A stretch of DNA of 62,496 nt from Bdellovibrionales bacterium (GTDB lineage: Bacteria > Bdellovibrionota > UBA1018 > CAIMNF01), in NCBI GenBank assembly GCA_947462765.1, contig CANHQK010000010.1:1-62496 (forward strand), given 5' to 3'. Made by a program: the position numbers and the translations under genes. The notes beneath the pieces are model-generated. The model did no database searches. It was not told the DNA's origin and saw only the letters and a list, made by a program, of their open reading frames with translations. Shown in pieces: positions 43,352 through 52,168 of this stretch (its first letter is position 1; each line of letters starts with the position of its first letter).

Positions 43352-44697
43352 CCGCGAGGTCTCACAAAGCTGAGAATTCCGAGCCACGAAAGGGTGGTTC
43401 CGAGCCCCGAGTGCTTGCGGCCGGCCCAAGGAAGGTAGGGACTGACCCGGTCACAGCAGTTCAGGTAGGATGTCCCGGTGTCGATCCGACCCAGAATGCT
43501 CCGTCCACGGGATTCGTTCCGGCTGTACACTGCGGCGGTGAGCCCGTACTCGCAGTCCTGCATGAGACGGACGGCTTCCTCGTCATCCCGGACTTTCATC
43601 ACTCCGATGACTGGCCCGAAGCTCTCCTCCATCATGATCCGCATCGAATGGTCGACATCCACCATCACTGTGGGTTCGAAATACGCGCCCGACCCTGGAA
43701 TACGCTTCCCGCCGCAAAGGATCCTGCCCCCTTTTGCCACGGCATCTGCGATCTGTTCCTCGAGAAAAGCGAGCTGTGCCGGGCGGGTCAATGACCCTTG
43801 CTGAGTCCCCGCTTCGAGGGGATTTCCCACCTTGAGGGACCGAACTTCGGCCTCGAAGTGTTTCATGAATTCATCGTAGATTTTTTCATGAACATAGACG
43901 CGTTCGACCGCACAGCAACTCTGACCGTTATTGTAAAAACAACCTTCGGCGACAGCTCCAGCCACCTTTTTGAGATCGTCGACCTCATCCGTCACGTAAA
44001 GCGGATCCTTGCCTCCGAGCTCAAGACCGACCGGCACCAGCTTTGAAGCAACTCTTTCGGCAATGTGCTGACCGGTGCGGTAGCTCCCTGTGAAGAAGTA
44101 TCCATCAATGGGTAAGTCAAGCAGGGCCTCCCCCGCAATTCGGTCTCCGATGATCGGGATGAATACATCCTCGGGGACGCCGGCTTCATGGAGCAGTCGG
44201 GCGATGTGAAGGCCGGTGAGGGTTGCGAACTCAGAGGGTTTGTAGAGCACCGCATTGCCCGCCAGGAGAGCTGGAACATAAACGTTCACTCCGACATGGT
44301 AGGGGTAGTTCCACGCTGAAATATTCGCAATCACACCGAGTGGATCAAGACTGATCTCTTCACGGGTGTTGCCTTCGGTACGGATGGATTGGGGCGATAG
44401 CCACTTCTCCGATTGTTCGAGAAAAAACCGGATCCTCCCACGAGCCCCCTGGACCTCGTTTTTCGACTCCTGCAGGGGCTTTCCAACCTCGAGAGAAAGG
44501 TCCCGGGCGAGGCGCTCGGCATCCCGATCGAGCAGGTCGTGGTAGCGCCGGATTACGGCCAGACGTTCCCCGAGAGCCTTCGCATTCCAAGCGATCTGAG
44601 CGATTCTGGCACGGTCCAAAGCACTTGAGATTTCTGCAGGCGAGGTTTCCCGAACTTCTTTCAGGGATTCTCCGGTAGCCGGATTGATGAGTTTCAT
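43330..44697 (-). CDS. Aldehyde dehydrogenase of the gamma-glutamyl amine operon
   Basis: A 455-aa NAD(P)-dependent aldehyde dehydrogenase. The NAD site FFTGSYRTGQHIAERV, the catalytic-type Glu in VGLELGGKDPLYVT, the nucleophile Cys in NNGQSCCAVERVYV and the late EESFGPVIGVMKV are all present. Proposed role here: oxidise gamma-glutamyl-aminoacetaldehyde to gamma-glutamylglycine. It could act on other aldehydes. The start overlaps the end of the gamma-glutamyl hydrolase gene by 4 bases and the end overlaps the next gene, so it is co-translated with the operon. Confidence 0.9.
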   Translation of the reverse strand: MKLINPATGESLKEVRETSPAEISSALDRARIAQIAWNAKALGERLAVIRRYHDLLDRDAERLARDLSLEVGKPLQESKNEVQGARGRIRFFLEQSEKWLSPQSIRTEGNTREEISLDPLGVIANISAWNYPYHVGVNVYVPALLAGNAVLYKPSEFATLTGLHIARLLHEAGVPEDVFIPIIGDRIAGEALLDLPIDGYFFTGSYRTGQHIAERVASKLVPVGLELGGKDPLYVTDEVDDLKKVAGAVAEGCFYNNGQSCCAVERVYVHEKIYDEFMKHFEAEVRSLKVGNPLEAGTQQGSLTRPAQLAFLEEQIADAVAKGGRILCGGKRIPGSGAYFEPTVMVDVDHSMRIMMEESFGPVIGVMKVRDDEEAVRLMQDCEYGLTAAVYSRNESRGRSILGRIDTGTSYLNCCDRVSPYLPWAGRKHSGLGTTLSWLGILSFVRPRGWHLRTP

Positions 44698-45440
44698 GGT
44701 CGGATCTCCTTCAAAAAACGATCGAGCAAGGGCTCGGGGCTGATGACATGCCCAGCGAGGGTGTGTGAGAACTCTGGATGCCACTGCACGCCCTGGAATG
44801 ATACGGGCTCGGGCCCTTCATAATGAAAGGCCTCAATGAGTCCGTCGTCCGGGCAATGTGCGTCGACTTTCAGGTGTTTCCCAAGTGTCTTCACTCCCTG
44901 ATGGTGGACGCTGTTCACCCGGAAACCTTGCACTCCGTAAATCCTGCCCAAGAGACTCCCCTCAGGGCACACCACCGCGTGATTCACGCGGTCATAGGTC
45001 TCGGCATTTCGATGCTCGACCGGGCTGGAAGTCTCTAGGTTCAGATCCTGATACAAAGTGCCCCCGAAAAAAACATTCATCAGCTGAAAGCCCCGGCAGA
45101 TCGCCAAGACCGGCTTACGGTTCCGGAATGCCCAGTCCATCAAGGTCAACTCATAACGGTCTCGATGCGGATCCCCCGGCCATCTTCCATTTTCGATCGG
45201 CGTCGCACCGTAGGTCCCGGGAGCGATGTCCGCCCCCCCTTGGAAGACGAATCCGTCCATTTGTTCCAGGTAGGGGATGAGACGGTCTCCGGGTAAATCT
45301 GGAATCAGGATCGGCATCACGCCTTCACGGGCCAGCCAGCGGCTCATGTCATGTTCGAAGTACGAGAGCTGCTTGTGCCCGAACACAGCACGCGACGGAT
45401 CAGGGTACATGAAGCAAGCGGAGACGCCGATCCGGATCAT
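44694..45440 (-). CDS. Gamma-glutamyl-amide hydrolase (PuuD-like, class I amidotransferase fold)
   Basis: A 248-aa enzyme of the peptidase C26 family. Nucleophile Cys in KPVLAICRGFQLMNVFFGG (about residue 114), His/Glu pair in GVQWHPEFSHT (about 223), and the N-terminal FVFQGGADIAP (about 67) are diagnostic. Family members such as PuuD split gamma-glutamyl-GABA into glutamate and GABA. In this operon the expected substrate is gamma-glutamylglycine or a similar end product, which regenerates glutamate. It overlaps both the aldehyde dehydrogenase and alcohol dehydrogenase genes by 4 bases. Confidence 0.9.
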   Translation of the reverse strand: MIRIGVSACFMYPDPSRAVFGHKQLSYFEHDMSRWLAREGVMPILIPDLPGDRLIPYLEQMDGFVFQGGADIAPGTYGATPIENGRWPGDPHRDRYELTLMDWAFRNRKPVLAICRGFQLMNVFFGGTLYQDLNLETSSPVEHRNAETYDRVNHAVVCPEGSLLGRIYGVQGFRVNSVHHQGVKTLGKHLKVDAHCPDDGLIEAFHYEGPEPVSFQGVQWHPEFSHTLAGHVISPEPLLDRFLKEIRP

Positions 45441-46594
45441 GCCAGTGCCTTCAGGTAAAGAGATGCAAAATCCTCTTTTTTGACGGTTCGCTCGTTCGAT
45501 CCGTGGCAAGGATCGGCTATCGCCAAGGAAGAGAGTTTTTCGACATGTTCGGGAGTCACTCCAAGAAGGGCGAGGGAGGCAGGAATCCCGAGTTTGGCAT
45601 TCATCTCATGGAGCCAATTAATGAACCCCTCGGCCGACTCGTCTTCCAGCCCGATCGTACGAGCAATAGTCTTCATCCTGGGGGCCGAGACCGGCGCGTT
45701 GAATTCCATTCCGTAAGGAATCATCACCGCATTAGCCAGACCGTGGTGCATGTCTACCAGGGTAGAGAGGGGATGTGCCAGGGAGTGAACGATGCCAAGT
45801 CCCTTTTGGAAGGCGGTGGCACCCATGAGTGCCCCCATCATCATTTTGGAACGTGACTCCAGGTCCGGTGCGTGTGTGGCACATTCGAGTGAGTCAGCGA
45901 TCAGGCGAATGCCTTCCAGGGCGACCCCGTCACAGAGGGGTGAGAACCCTTTTGCCAAATAAGCCTCCACGCAGTGAGTGAGAGCATCCATCCCGGTGGT
46001 GGCAGTGACGAAGGGAGGAAGACCCATGGTCAGGGCCGGATCGGCAAAGACCTTGCGAGCCATCAGTCGCGGAGAGAAAAGGATCTTTTTTTCATGGGTC
46101 ACATCATCTGCAATGACCGTCGAGCGCCCGACCTCGGAGCCGGTCCCGGAAGTGGTGGGAACCGTGACAAAGTAGGGAACGCGTTCAGTGACATGCCGGT
46201 CTCCACCGATCGCATCGTCGTATTCAAACAGATCGAGCGGGTGGTGGACCTTGAGGGCGATCGCACGGGCCACATCCATCGAAGCCCCGCCCCCGAAACC
46301 GACAATGCTGTCACAACCCGAGGCCAAGTAAAGATCCGAGCCCTTCAGTACATTCGACTTGACCGGGTTCTTTGCGATTTCAGAGAAAACCGTCACTTTC
46401 AGGCCCGACTTTTTGATCAGACCGGTGACTTGGTCGAAGACCGGTAGTTTGACCAGTCCCGGATCGGAGACCACCAGCACATGGCTCAGCTTCTCTTGGG
46501 CGAGATGCGGGCCGAGCTCGTCGATTACTCCGTTTCCAAAGCGGATCGAGGTCGGGAAATTGAAATTCATTCTTTGATTGAAGTCGTAGGCCAT
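45437..46594 (-). CDS. Iron-containing alcohol dehydrogenase
   Basis: A 385-aa group III alcohol dehydrogenase. The cofactor region has FGGGASMDVARAIALK and PTTSGTGSEVGRSTVI; metal ligands are Asp/His in TGMDALTHCVEAYL (about residues 196-200) and His in GIVHSLAHPLSTLVDMHHGL (about 264-280). Proposed role: oxidise the hydroxyl of gamma-glutamyl-ethanolamide to the aldehyde. An alcohol dehydrogenase in place of the amine oxidase (PuuB) of the putrescine route points to an amino-alcohol substrate. It lies 10 bases after the ligase gene and overlaps the hydrolase by 4 bases. Confidence 0.92.
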   Translation of the reverse strand: MAYDFNQRMNFNFPTSIRFGNGVIDELGPHLAQEKLSHVLVVSDPGLVKLPVFDQVTGLIKKSGLKVTVFSEIAKNPVKSNVLKGSDLYLASGCDSIVGFGGGASMDVARAIALKVHHPLDLFEYDDAIGGDRHVTERVPYFVTVPTTSGTGSEVGRSTVIADDVTHEKKILFSPRLMARKVFADPALTMGLPPFVTATTGMDALTHCVEAYLAKGFSPLCDGVALEGIRLIADSLECATHAPDLESRSKMMMGALMGATAFQKGLGIVHSLAHPLSTLVDMHHGLANAVMIPYGMEFNAPVSAPRMKTIARTIGLEDESAEGFINWLHEMNAKLGIPASLALLGVTPEHVEKLSSLAIADPCHGSNERTVKKEDFASLYLKALA

Positions 46595-46604
46595 GGTTGG
46601 TTCC

Positions 46605-47945
46605 TCAAATGATTTCGAAGTAGCGTTTGTATTCCCAGTCGGTCACCGCTTTGGCGTGTTGGCGCCATTCCCATTCGCGGGTTCCGGCAAAGTGTTTCAC
46701 GAAAGTTTCGCCGAACAGCTCTTTTGCGATCTCGGAGTTCTTGAAGCGGGCGGTGGCCTCCCAGAGATTCGGAGGAAGAACTCCGTTCGAGGTATTCCGG
46801 TACCCGTTGCCTTCGGTGGCAGGGACGGTCAGCTTCAGCCCTTTTTGAATCCCGTACAATCCGGATGCGAGTGAAGCGGCATGAGCCAGATAGGGGTTGG
46901 CATCACTTCCGACTACCCGAAGCTCGATTCGGGTGGACTTGGATCCGCCAGGGAGGGCTCGAATGGCGACCGTCCGGTTGTCGATGCCCCAAGTCAGTGT
47001 GGTCGGAGCCCAAGCTCCCTCGACCAAGCGCTTGTAAGAGTTAATCGTCGGAGCGTAGAGGGGAAGGATTTCGGGCATGCAATGGAGGAGTCCCGCCAGG
47101 TAGCTTTCCATGAGCGGACTCATTTTGTTCCGGCCCTTCTCATCGAAGAAGAGATTGGTTTTTCCGTCCGAGAGGCTCTGATGCAAGTGCCCCGAGCAAC
47201 CGGGGAGCTTTTCGCTGATTTTCGCCATGAAGGTCGGCATGATACCGTACTTGAGTCCGATCTCCTTCGCCCCTGACTTGAAAAGAACCGCGCGGTCCGC
47301 TGACTCGAGAATATCCGCGTAGAGTATCGCTGCTTCAAGCACACCCGGGCCCGTCTCGGTATGTAGCCCTTCGAGCGGAACCCCGAATTGGAACATCAGA
47401 TCGTACAGATCGTTCAAGTAGTCCGAGTTTCGTGACATCCGGAGCAATGAATACCCGAACATTCCCGGAGTGAGCGGGGTCGGATCACTGAAGTTTTTTG
47501 CATGGAGGGCCTCGGGGGTCTCGCGGAAATTGAACCACTCGAACTCCTGACCGAAGTTTGCATGAAAACCGGCTTGCTCGGCACGGGATTTGACCTTCTT
47601 CAGGAGATTCCGGGGGCAGATGTCTAGATCGAAATCCCCGAGGAAAAACGGCACATCCTCATCCCAGGGAACTTTACGGAAGGTTTGCGGATCGAGACGG
47701 GCCATCGCATCGGGATAGCCGGTGTGCCAGCCGGTATACTCCATGCCCTCGTAAGCCACATCCCCGGAGTCCCATCCGAAGACCACATTGCAGAATCCGA
47801 AGCCACCCTCGAGGCTACCGAGGAACTTGTCTTTGTGGAGGTATTTACCACGCAAGATCCCGTCGATATCCGTAATGGCGACTTTGACCTTGGGGTTGGC
47901 GGAGGTTTTGACCTCCTCCGTGATCCGTTCTTTGCTGAGTTTCAT
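46605..47945 (-). CDS. Glutamine synthetase-like gamma-glutamyl amine ligase
   Basis: A 446-aa GS-fold ligase. Metal and ATP residues are kept: Glu in FGQEFEWFNF (about residue 130), HTETGPGVLEAAI (about 195), GHLHQSLSDG, NRTVAIRALPGG and RIELRVVGSDANPYLAHAAS. It lacks the Tyr adenylylation loop, and the N-terminal region (VVFGWDSGDVAYEGMEYTGW) is unlike the ammonia-pocket 'FDGSS' of true GlnA. It thus belongs with PuuA/GlnA4-type enzymes that join glutamate to amines. With an ethanolamine-type permease next door, ethanolamine is the likely acceptor. It overlaps the permease end by 4 bases. Confidence 0.9.
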   Translation of the reverse strand: MKLSKERITEEVKTSANPKVKVAITDIDGILRGKYLHKDKFLGSLEGGFGFCNVVFGWDSGDVAYEGMEYTGWHTGYPDAMARLDPQTFRKVPWDEDVPFFLGDFDLDICPRNLLKKVKSRAEQAGFHANFGQEFEWFNFRETPEALHAKNFSDPTPLTPGMFGYSLLRMSRNSDYLNDLYDLMFQFGVPLEGLHTETGPGVLEAAILYADILESADRAVLFKSGAKEIGLKYGIMPTFMAKISEKLPGCSGHLHQSLSDGKTNLFFDEKGRNKMSPLMESYLAGLLHCMPEILPLYAPTINSYKRLVEGAWAPTTLTWGIDNRTVAIRALPGGSKSTRIELRVVGSDANPYLAHAASLASGLYGIQKGLKLTVPATEGNGYRNTSNGVLPPNLWEATARFKNSEIAKELFGETFVKHFAGTREWEWRQHAKAVTDWEYKRYFEII

Positions 47946-49279
47946 GCAGTCTCCTTATGAGCTGAAATTCGGGTGCGTGAATGGAACCAGAACGCGCCGG
48001 TCATCAGGAGCGCTAGGTAGATCAGACCCGGTCGCGGGTTGAAGTAAAACATAGAAAAAATACTGATGATCGCAATTCCGAGAGCCAGGCTCTGGGATAC
48101 CGGATAAAACGGGGCGCGGAAAGGGCGAACCAGTCCGGGTTCCTGTTTCCGGAGCTTGAAAAAGGAGGCAAGAGAGGCGAGGTAAAGAGTGATCGCGCCG
48201 AAACAGGAAATGGTGATGAGTTCGGAGGTTTTACCCGAGATCAGAGCGAGGACGCCGATGATCGCATTCAGGATGAGTGCGGAGGCAGGAGTCTTGAACT
48301 TCGGATGGGCACGTCCGAGAAATCCGGGAAGGTGGCCGTTCCGCCCGAGCTCGAAGGTGACCCGACCGGCAGCCAGAATCAGCCCGTGAAATGAGGCGAT
48401 CAGCCCGAAAAGCCCCACAGTCAGCAGCAGATGGTACAGGAAATGCCCCTTACCTACCACCTGCGACAGCGCAAGGGGGAGTGGAGAGTCCGAGGTCTCC
48501 GGCATTCCTTGAACCGGAAAAACAATCGCTTCCCAGCCGGCGACTCCCACAGAAGAGACGAAAGTCAGTCCACATAGAACGACCAGTGTGACAATCGAGC
48601 TCCCGAATCCGATCCGTATGTTCCGATCCGGATGAATGGTCTCTTCCGCCACGTTCGCCAGCCCCTCAATTCCAAGAAAGAACCAGATCGCGAAAGGAAT
48701 GGAGGCGAATACCCCGGACCAACCTTGAGGCAGTGCGTTCCGGGTGAGGTGGTCAGTTTGGAAATGCGGTAGGGTCACTCCTGCAAAAATCAGGAGTTCC
48801 AGTACCGCAAAGACCGTGATGAACAATTCAAAACGGGCTGCAGCTTTCACTCCGACCAGATTGAGTCCGGTGAAGAGCAGGAACGCCGTCATTGCGATTC
48901 CCAGAACCGGAAGCGACGGAAAGAACTCATGAAAATAGGCACCGATTGCAAAGGAGATGGCCGGCGGGGCAAACAGAAACTCGATCCACTGTGCGGTACC
49001 GGTCAGGATGCCGATTCCCGGACCGAATGCCCGCGCAGCATAGTCGTACGCGCCTCCCGCTCTAGGAATCGCGCAGGCGAGCTCGGCATAGGCGAATACG
49101 AAGAACACATACATGAGGGCGATGAAAAAGGTGGCAACCGCGAGTCCGAGGGTGCCACCGGCTGGTAAACCGAGGTTCCATCCGAAATACATCCCCGAGA
49201 TGACATAACCGACTCCGAGCCCCCAGAGCATGAGCGGGCCGAGAGAGCGTTCGAGAGTGGCATCAGTCCTGTGTTCCAT
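47942..49279 (-). CDS. APC-family permease, ethanolamine-permease-like
   Basis: A 445-aa transporter with about twelve helices. The start (LGPLMLWGLGVGYVISGMYF, then GWNLGLPAGGTLGL) and the segments FAYAELACAIPRAGGAYDYA and IEFLFAPPAISFAIGAYFHE closely resemble the ethanolamine permease branch of the amino acid-polyamine-organocation superfamily as I know it. Substrate identity is inferred. It is the first gene of the operon with the ligase, alcohol dehydrogenase, hydrolase and aldehyde dehydrogenase. Confidence 0.88.
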   Translation of the reverse strand: MEHRTDATLERSLGPLMLWGLGVGYVISGMYFGWNLGLPAGGTLGLAVATFFIALMYVFFVFAYAELACAIPRAGGAYDYAARAFGPGIGILTGTAQWIEFLFAPPAISFAIGAYFHEFFPSLPVLGIAMTAFLLFTGLNLVGVKAAARFELFITVFAVLELLIFAGVTLPHFQTDHLTRNALPQGWSGVFASIPFAIWFFLGIEGLANVAEETIHPDRNIRIGFGSSIVTLVVLCGLTFVSSVGVAGWEAIVFPVQGMPETSDSPLPLALSQVVGKGHFLYHLLLTVGLFGLIASFHGLILAAGRVTFELGRNGHLPGFLGRAHPKFKTPASALILNAIIGVLALISGKTSELITISCFGAITLYLASLASFFKLRKQEPGLVRPFRAPFYPVSQSLALGIAIISIFSMFYFNPRPGLIYLALLMTGAFWFHSRTRISAHKETA

Positions 49280-49293
49280 GGGGCTTTGGCCTC

Positions 49294-49322
49294 ATGCTAC
49301 CGGACTGCGGGTGGGGGAACAA
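49294..49322 (-). promoter_or_regulatory. Possible promoter of the amino-alcohol operon
   Basis: Reading the minus strand, TTGTTC (49322-49317), a 17-base spacer and TAGCAT (49299-49294) lie 15 bases before the permease ATG at 49279. Both boxes match the sigma70 consensus at four of six positions. No regulator gene is adjacent. Confidence 0.3.
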
Positions 49323-49358
49323 GAAATGAGCTTGGACGGACCGCGTCAGTTTGCGGGA

Positions 49359-49652
49359 TCACTTTTTGGGTGCTGCGACGAGCCCTGCAGCGGTTTCGAG
49401 GATCCTGCGGTGAATGTCAGGGAAGTGTGAGGCCCTCCGGGTCCATTCCTCTTCGAAGTTCTGGAGAGTCAGGTTGAGCAGATCCTGGTTTTTGGCCCGG
49501 AGCTGTTCGTTTTCAGCCAAAGAGGCCTCGATACCGCGGAGCTTGATCTCGAGTTGTTGGAGCTCTACTTCCATCTCGTTTTTTTGAGTCTCGAGTTGTT
49601 TGACCTGATCCACTACCGCTTCCTGGGTGATCAGAACGGCTTTCAGGCTCAT
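49359..49652 (-). CDS. Coiled-coil protein of unknown function, 97 aa
   Basis: Almost entirely helical with heptads from about residue 12 to 75 (ITQEAVVDQVKQLETQKNEM, then EIKLRGIEASLAENEQLRAK). No membrane segment. The start overlaps the end of the STAS-like gene by 4 bases, so the two are co-translated and their coiled coils may pair. It is the last gene of the Rsm22-psd operon. Confidence 0.7.
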   Translation of the reverse strand: MSLKAVLITQEAVVDQVKQLETQKNEMEVELQQLEIKLRGIEASLAENEQLRAKNQDLLNLTLQNFEEEWTRRASHFPDIHRRILETAAGLVAAPKK

Positions 49653-50251
49653 AGCGGGATGTCTCCGAATCCAGTTTTGATGGCCTCGCGTGCGACGCGC
49701 ACTTTCTCGACGTGCTCCGGATCAGTGGCGGGGGTCGATTGCTGGGATTTCATGCGCTCCTCTTGGGCGCGTACAGTCTGGCTCAGAATCCTGAGCTTTT
49801 CCCTGAGTATTTTATTCTCGAGGATCAGACGATGGGCATTGTCCTCATCCCCGCCAAGCTCCTCGATCCGTTTTCTCACCGATTCGATCTGCTCGTGAAT
49901 TCCGAACAAATCGTCCTCCAGCTTGAGACGTTCTCCGACCTGGCGCAGTTTGAAGCCACCCAATCTCGAAAAAAGAAGGCTGATTTCGGGGAAATCACAC
50001 AATCCCCGGACCTTGCCGATCCAATAGATTTTGTGGCGGGTGAGCTTCTGTACGGCTTTCTTGAGTTCGATCAGGTTCTTCGTGTAGGCCTCGTCGAACG
50101 GGGCACGGGTCACATTCACCACCATCGGACTCGGGGTGTTTTTGGCCAGACTTTCAAGACCGATCGCCAGTAGCCGGAATTGGGCGGCTTCGATCCGTCC
50201 GCGGATCGTGAATGAGCCGATCCCCTCGAATTGCTCATACTTTAGCTTCAT
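49649..50251 (-). CDS. STAS-like domain plus coiled coil, 200 aa
   Basis: Residues 1-120 read as a STAS-type fold: GSFTIRGRIEAAQFRLLAIG, PMVVNVTRAPFDEAYTKNL and LTRHKIYWIGKVRGLCDFPE. The usual phosphorylated 'DSS' is replaced by DEAYT, so it is not a classical anti-sigma antagonist switch. Residues 120-180 are coiled coil (IHEQIESVRKRIEELGGDED ...). A good ribosome binding site (GAGGTG) precedes ATG 50251. It overlaps the HDOD-like gene by 17 bases, suggesting a protein module of three. Confidence 0.68.
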   Translation of the reverse strand: MKLKYEQFEGIGSFTIRGRIEAAQFRLLAIGLESLAKNTPSPMVVNVTRAPFDEAYTKNLIELKKAVQKLTRHKIYWIGKVRGLCDFPEISLLFSRLGGFKLRQVGERLKLEDDLFGIHEQIESVRKRIEELGGDEDNAHRLILENKILREKLRILSQTVRAQEERMKSQQSTPATDPEHVEKVRVAREAIKTGFGDIPL

Positions 50252-51254
50252 TTTTCACCTCGGCTGACAGCAGAAGATCCAGAAACGAGAGTTCGGGAAG
50301 AACCGATCCGACTGAGCCGTCTCCTTTGAAATCTGAACCTTTGACGTGTTCTTTCAGGGCGGTCGCCAGCATTCCCATCGCGCACAAGTCGTGCACATCG
50401 CGGTTGCCGCTCATCCAACCCAGAAAAGGAGCGCCCCAGATGGCCATGGCGCGATCGAGGGGCGCAAAACCCGGAACCATCTGGGCGAGAAAGGCCGCGA
50501 TCATTCCACTGTGGATTCCGAAGGTTTGTTTTTCCATTGCGAGACGGACCGGCTCGGTGTGTTTCAAGGAAGAAAGTTTTTTGTAAAACTCGGGAGCCTC
50601 GCCCGATTTGATCAAGATGAGGGAAACCTGGGCAAGTTGCCTCAGGTAGCAGGTGACCGGAACCTGCCTGTCGAGAGAGAGTTTCTTTTTGAACTTGGAA
50701 AGCTTGAGACTCAGCAGTCCTTGCTCGGTACCGCGGGTAAAGGCCTGGTTGATCGGCTCGTCGAGCTTGATTCCGCCCAGATTCATCACGGGACTCCGGT
50801 GGAGAAAGAGCAGGTAGTCGAAAAGGAAGCCGGCTGCAAAAACATGGTCTTTGTAACGGCTCTCCTCTCCGAACTGATTCCGGGCTTCATTGGCGTATTT
50901 GAGAAGCTCGCCCGGTTTTCCCGGAAATTTCCCGGTAGTGAAATCGAGTTCGAGATCCTTGATCTTGAGAACCTGGTTGATCAGGCCCAGTAAAAGCCAG
51001 TGTCGTGTGGCGTTAGTGGTGTAAAACCGGATGTGCTCTTCGAGTGGAACCTCCCGATCCTGGGGGTTCAGTGATTTGATCAAAGTCTGAAAGGGGGGAA
51101 TGAACTGGGGGTGCCGGTTGAAATGATTGATCAGGTGAGAGACGCGGTCTTCCACATTGTCAGGTTCAAAAAGAAGGGGTGCGACGTCGGTTGCGGCGAA
51201 GGGGCCGATGATTTTCTGGAACAGCTCCTCGATCAGCGGCAGAGCCTTACTCAC
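50235..51254 (-). CDS. HDOD-like helical protein, 339 aa
   Basis: An all-helical protein I cannot place firmly. The layout resembles HDOD signalling domains: HFNRHPQFIPPFQTLIKSLN near the start, KDHVFAAGFLFDYLLFLHR where HDOD has its 'AGLLHDIG' helix, and FGIHSGMIAAFLAQMVPGFA like the late 'H..vGa.La..W' helix. Catalytic HD residues are absent. It begins with GTG overlapping the psd stop by 4 bases and overlaps the STAS-like gene. HDOD proteins are known in motility and stress signalling; a role here is inference. Confidence 0.6.
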   Translation of the reverse strand: MSKALPLIEELFQKIIGPFAATDVAPLLFEPDNVEDRVSHLINHFNRHPQFIPPFQTLIKSLNPQDREVPLEEHIRFYTTNATRHWLLLGLINQVLKIKDLELDFTTGKFPGKPGELLKYANEARNQFGEESRYKDHVFAAGFLFDYLLFLHRSPVMNLGGIKLDEPINQAFTRGTEQGLLSLKLSKFKKKLSLDRQVPVTCYLRQLAQVSLILIKSGEAPEFYKKLSSLKHTEPVRLAMEKQTFGIHSGMIAAFLAQMVPGFAPLDRAMAIWGAPFLGWMSGNRDVHDLCAMGMLATALKEHVKGSDFKGDGSVGSVLPELSFLDLLLSAEVKNEAKV

Positions 51255-52168
51255 GCGTCGGGGCGCTCACCCAACGCCTGTCCGAGTGGAACCCAGGTCT
51301 CCAGGTTCCGGGCGCTGTTCTCGACAAGATCCCGGCTGAGTTTCAATTTTCCTTTTTGGACAAGCCAGATCACGGTAGAGCCTCCAAATAAAAAGTAACC
51401 TTTTTCAGCTCCACGGGCAAATTTTACAGGCATCGCATCGAGCGATGAGTAGGCACTCTGGACGATCTTGCCCACTCCGAGTGCGCCCACTTCGATCATG
51501 GCCACCTTTCCGAAGACGGGATTTTGCAAGATGGCGACTTGTCTCTCGTTCTTGAGGAATACTTTTGGTTCGGCTTCGAACGCGGCGGGGTTCACCGAGT
51601 GGTATTCTCCGCTGATCCGGTAATGTCGAACCAGTTCTCCTTCGAACGGGAAGTGGAAGCGATGATAATCCACGGGGCAAAGTCGGGCCAGAATGAGGGC
51701 GCCTTCCTCGAATTCTTTTGCGATTTCAGCGTCCTGCAACAGGACTCCGAGATCGATCTCGATTCCTTTGACCGGGAAGGTCTGTCTCGGTTTCAGCGAT
51801 TCGAAGACCAGGTAGCGGGCCTCAGCGCCTGCGCAAAAAACTCCGGGATCGGATCCGAACGGTCTTTTGCCAGGTTTGAATTTCCGAATGAAGAATTGAT
51901 TGAAGTTCGAGTAATCGGACTTTTCGAACTCTTCCATGTCGACTTCATATTTTTCGATGAACTCGTCAATTTTCGAACGGCTCAGGGGAGAGTCTTCGAA
52001 AACACCGAAAATCCTGCTCACCCATTGTTTCGATAACACATGGCGGGTCAGCCATTTTCCCGGAGGTGTCCGATAGGCCCAGTGAAGCCAGGCCTCTCCG
52101 TAGACTTTCTCAGTTTCGACGCGTTGGCGGGTTCGATGGTAGTAACGGATCACGGATGATGTCTCCAC
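51251..52168 (-). CDS. psd: Phosphatidylserine decarboxylase
   Basis: A 305-aa inner-membrane-associated enzyme making phosphatidylethanolamine. The self-cleavage site that yields the pyruvoyl cofactor is FGGSTVIWLVQKGK (about residue 266). The charge-relay His is in PVDYHRFHFPFEGE (about 167). The start region (VIRYYHRTRQRVETEKVYGE) is typical of the PSD type found in Chlamydia- and Bdellovibrio-like genomes. It starts at GTG 52168 inside the Rsm22 gene, overlapping by 59 bases, and is coupled to the HDOD-like gene. GTG 52150 is an alternative start. Confidence 0.93.
   Translation of the reverse strand: METSSVIRYYHRTRQRVETEKVYGEAWLHWAYRTPPGKWLTRHVLSKQWVSRIFGVFEDSPLSRSKIDEFIEKYEVDMEEFEKSDYSNFNQFFIRKFKPGKRPFGSDPGVFCAGAEARYLVFESLKPRQTFPVKGIEIDLGVLLQDAEIAKEFEEGALILARLCPVDYHRFHFPFEGELVRHYRISGEYHSVNPAAFEAEPKVFLKNERQVAILQNPVFGKVAMIEVGALGVGKIVQSAYSSLDAMPVKFARGAEKGYFLFGGSTVIWLVQKGKLKLSRDLVENSARNLETWVPLGQALGERPDA

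Noticed and set aside
44694-47945. Reading the operon as a plain putrescine (Puu) pathway
   Set aside because: The PuuB oxidase is missing, an Fe-dependent alcohol dehydrogenase takes its place and the permease looks like the ethanolamine branch.
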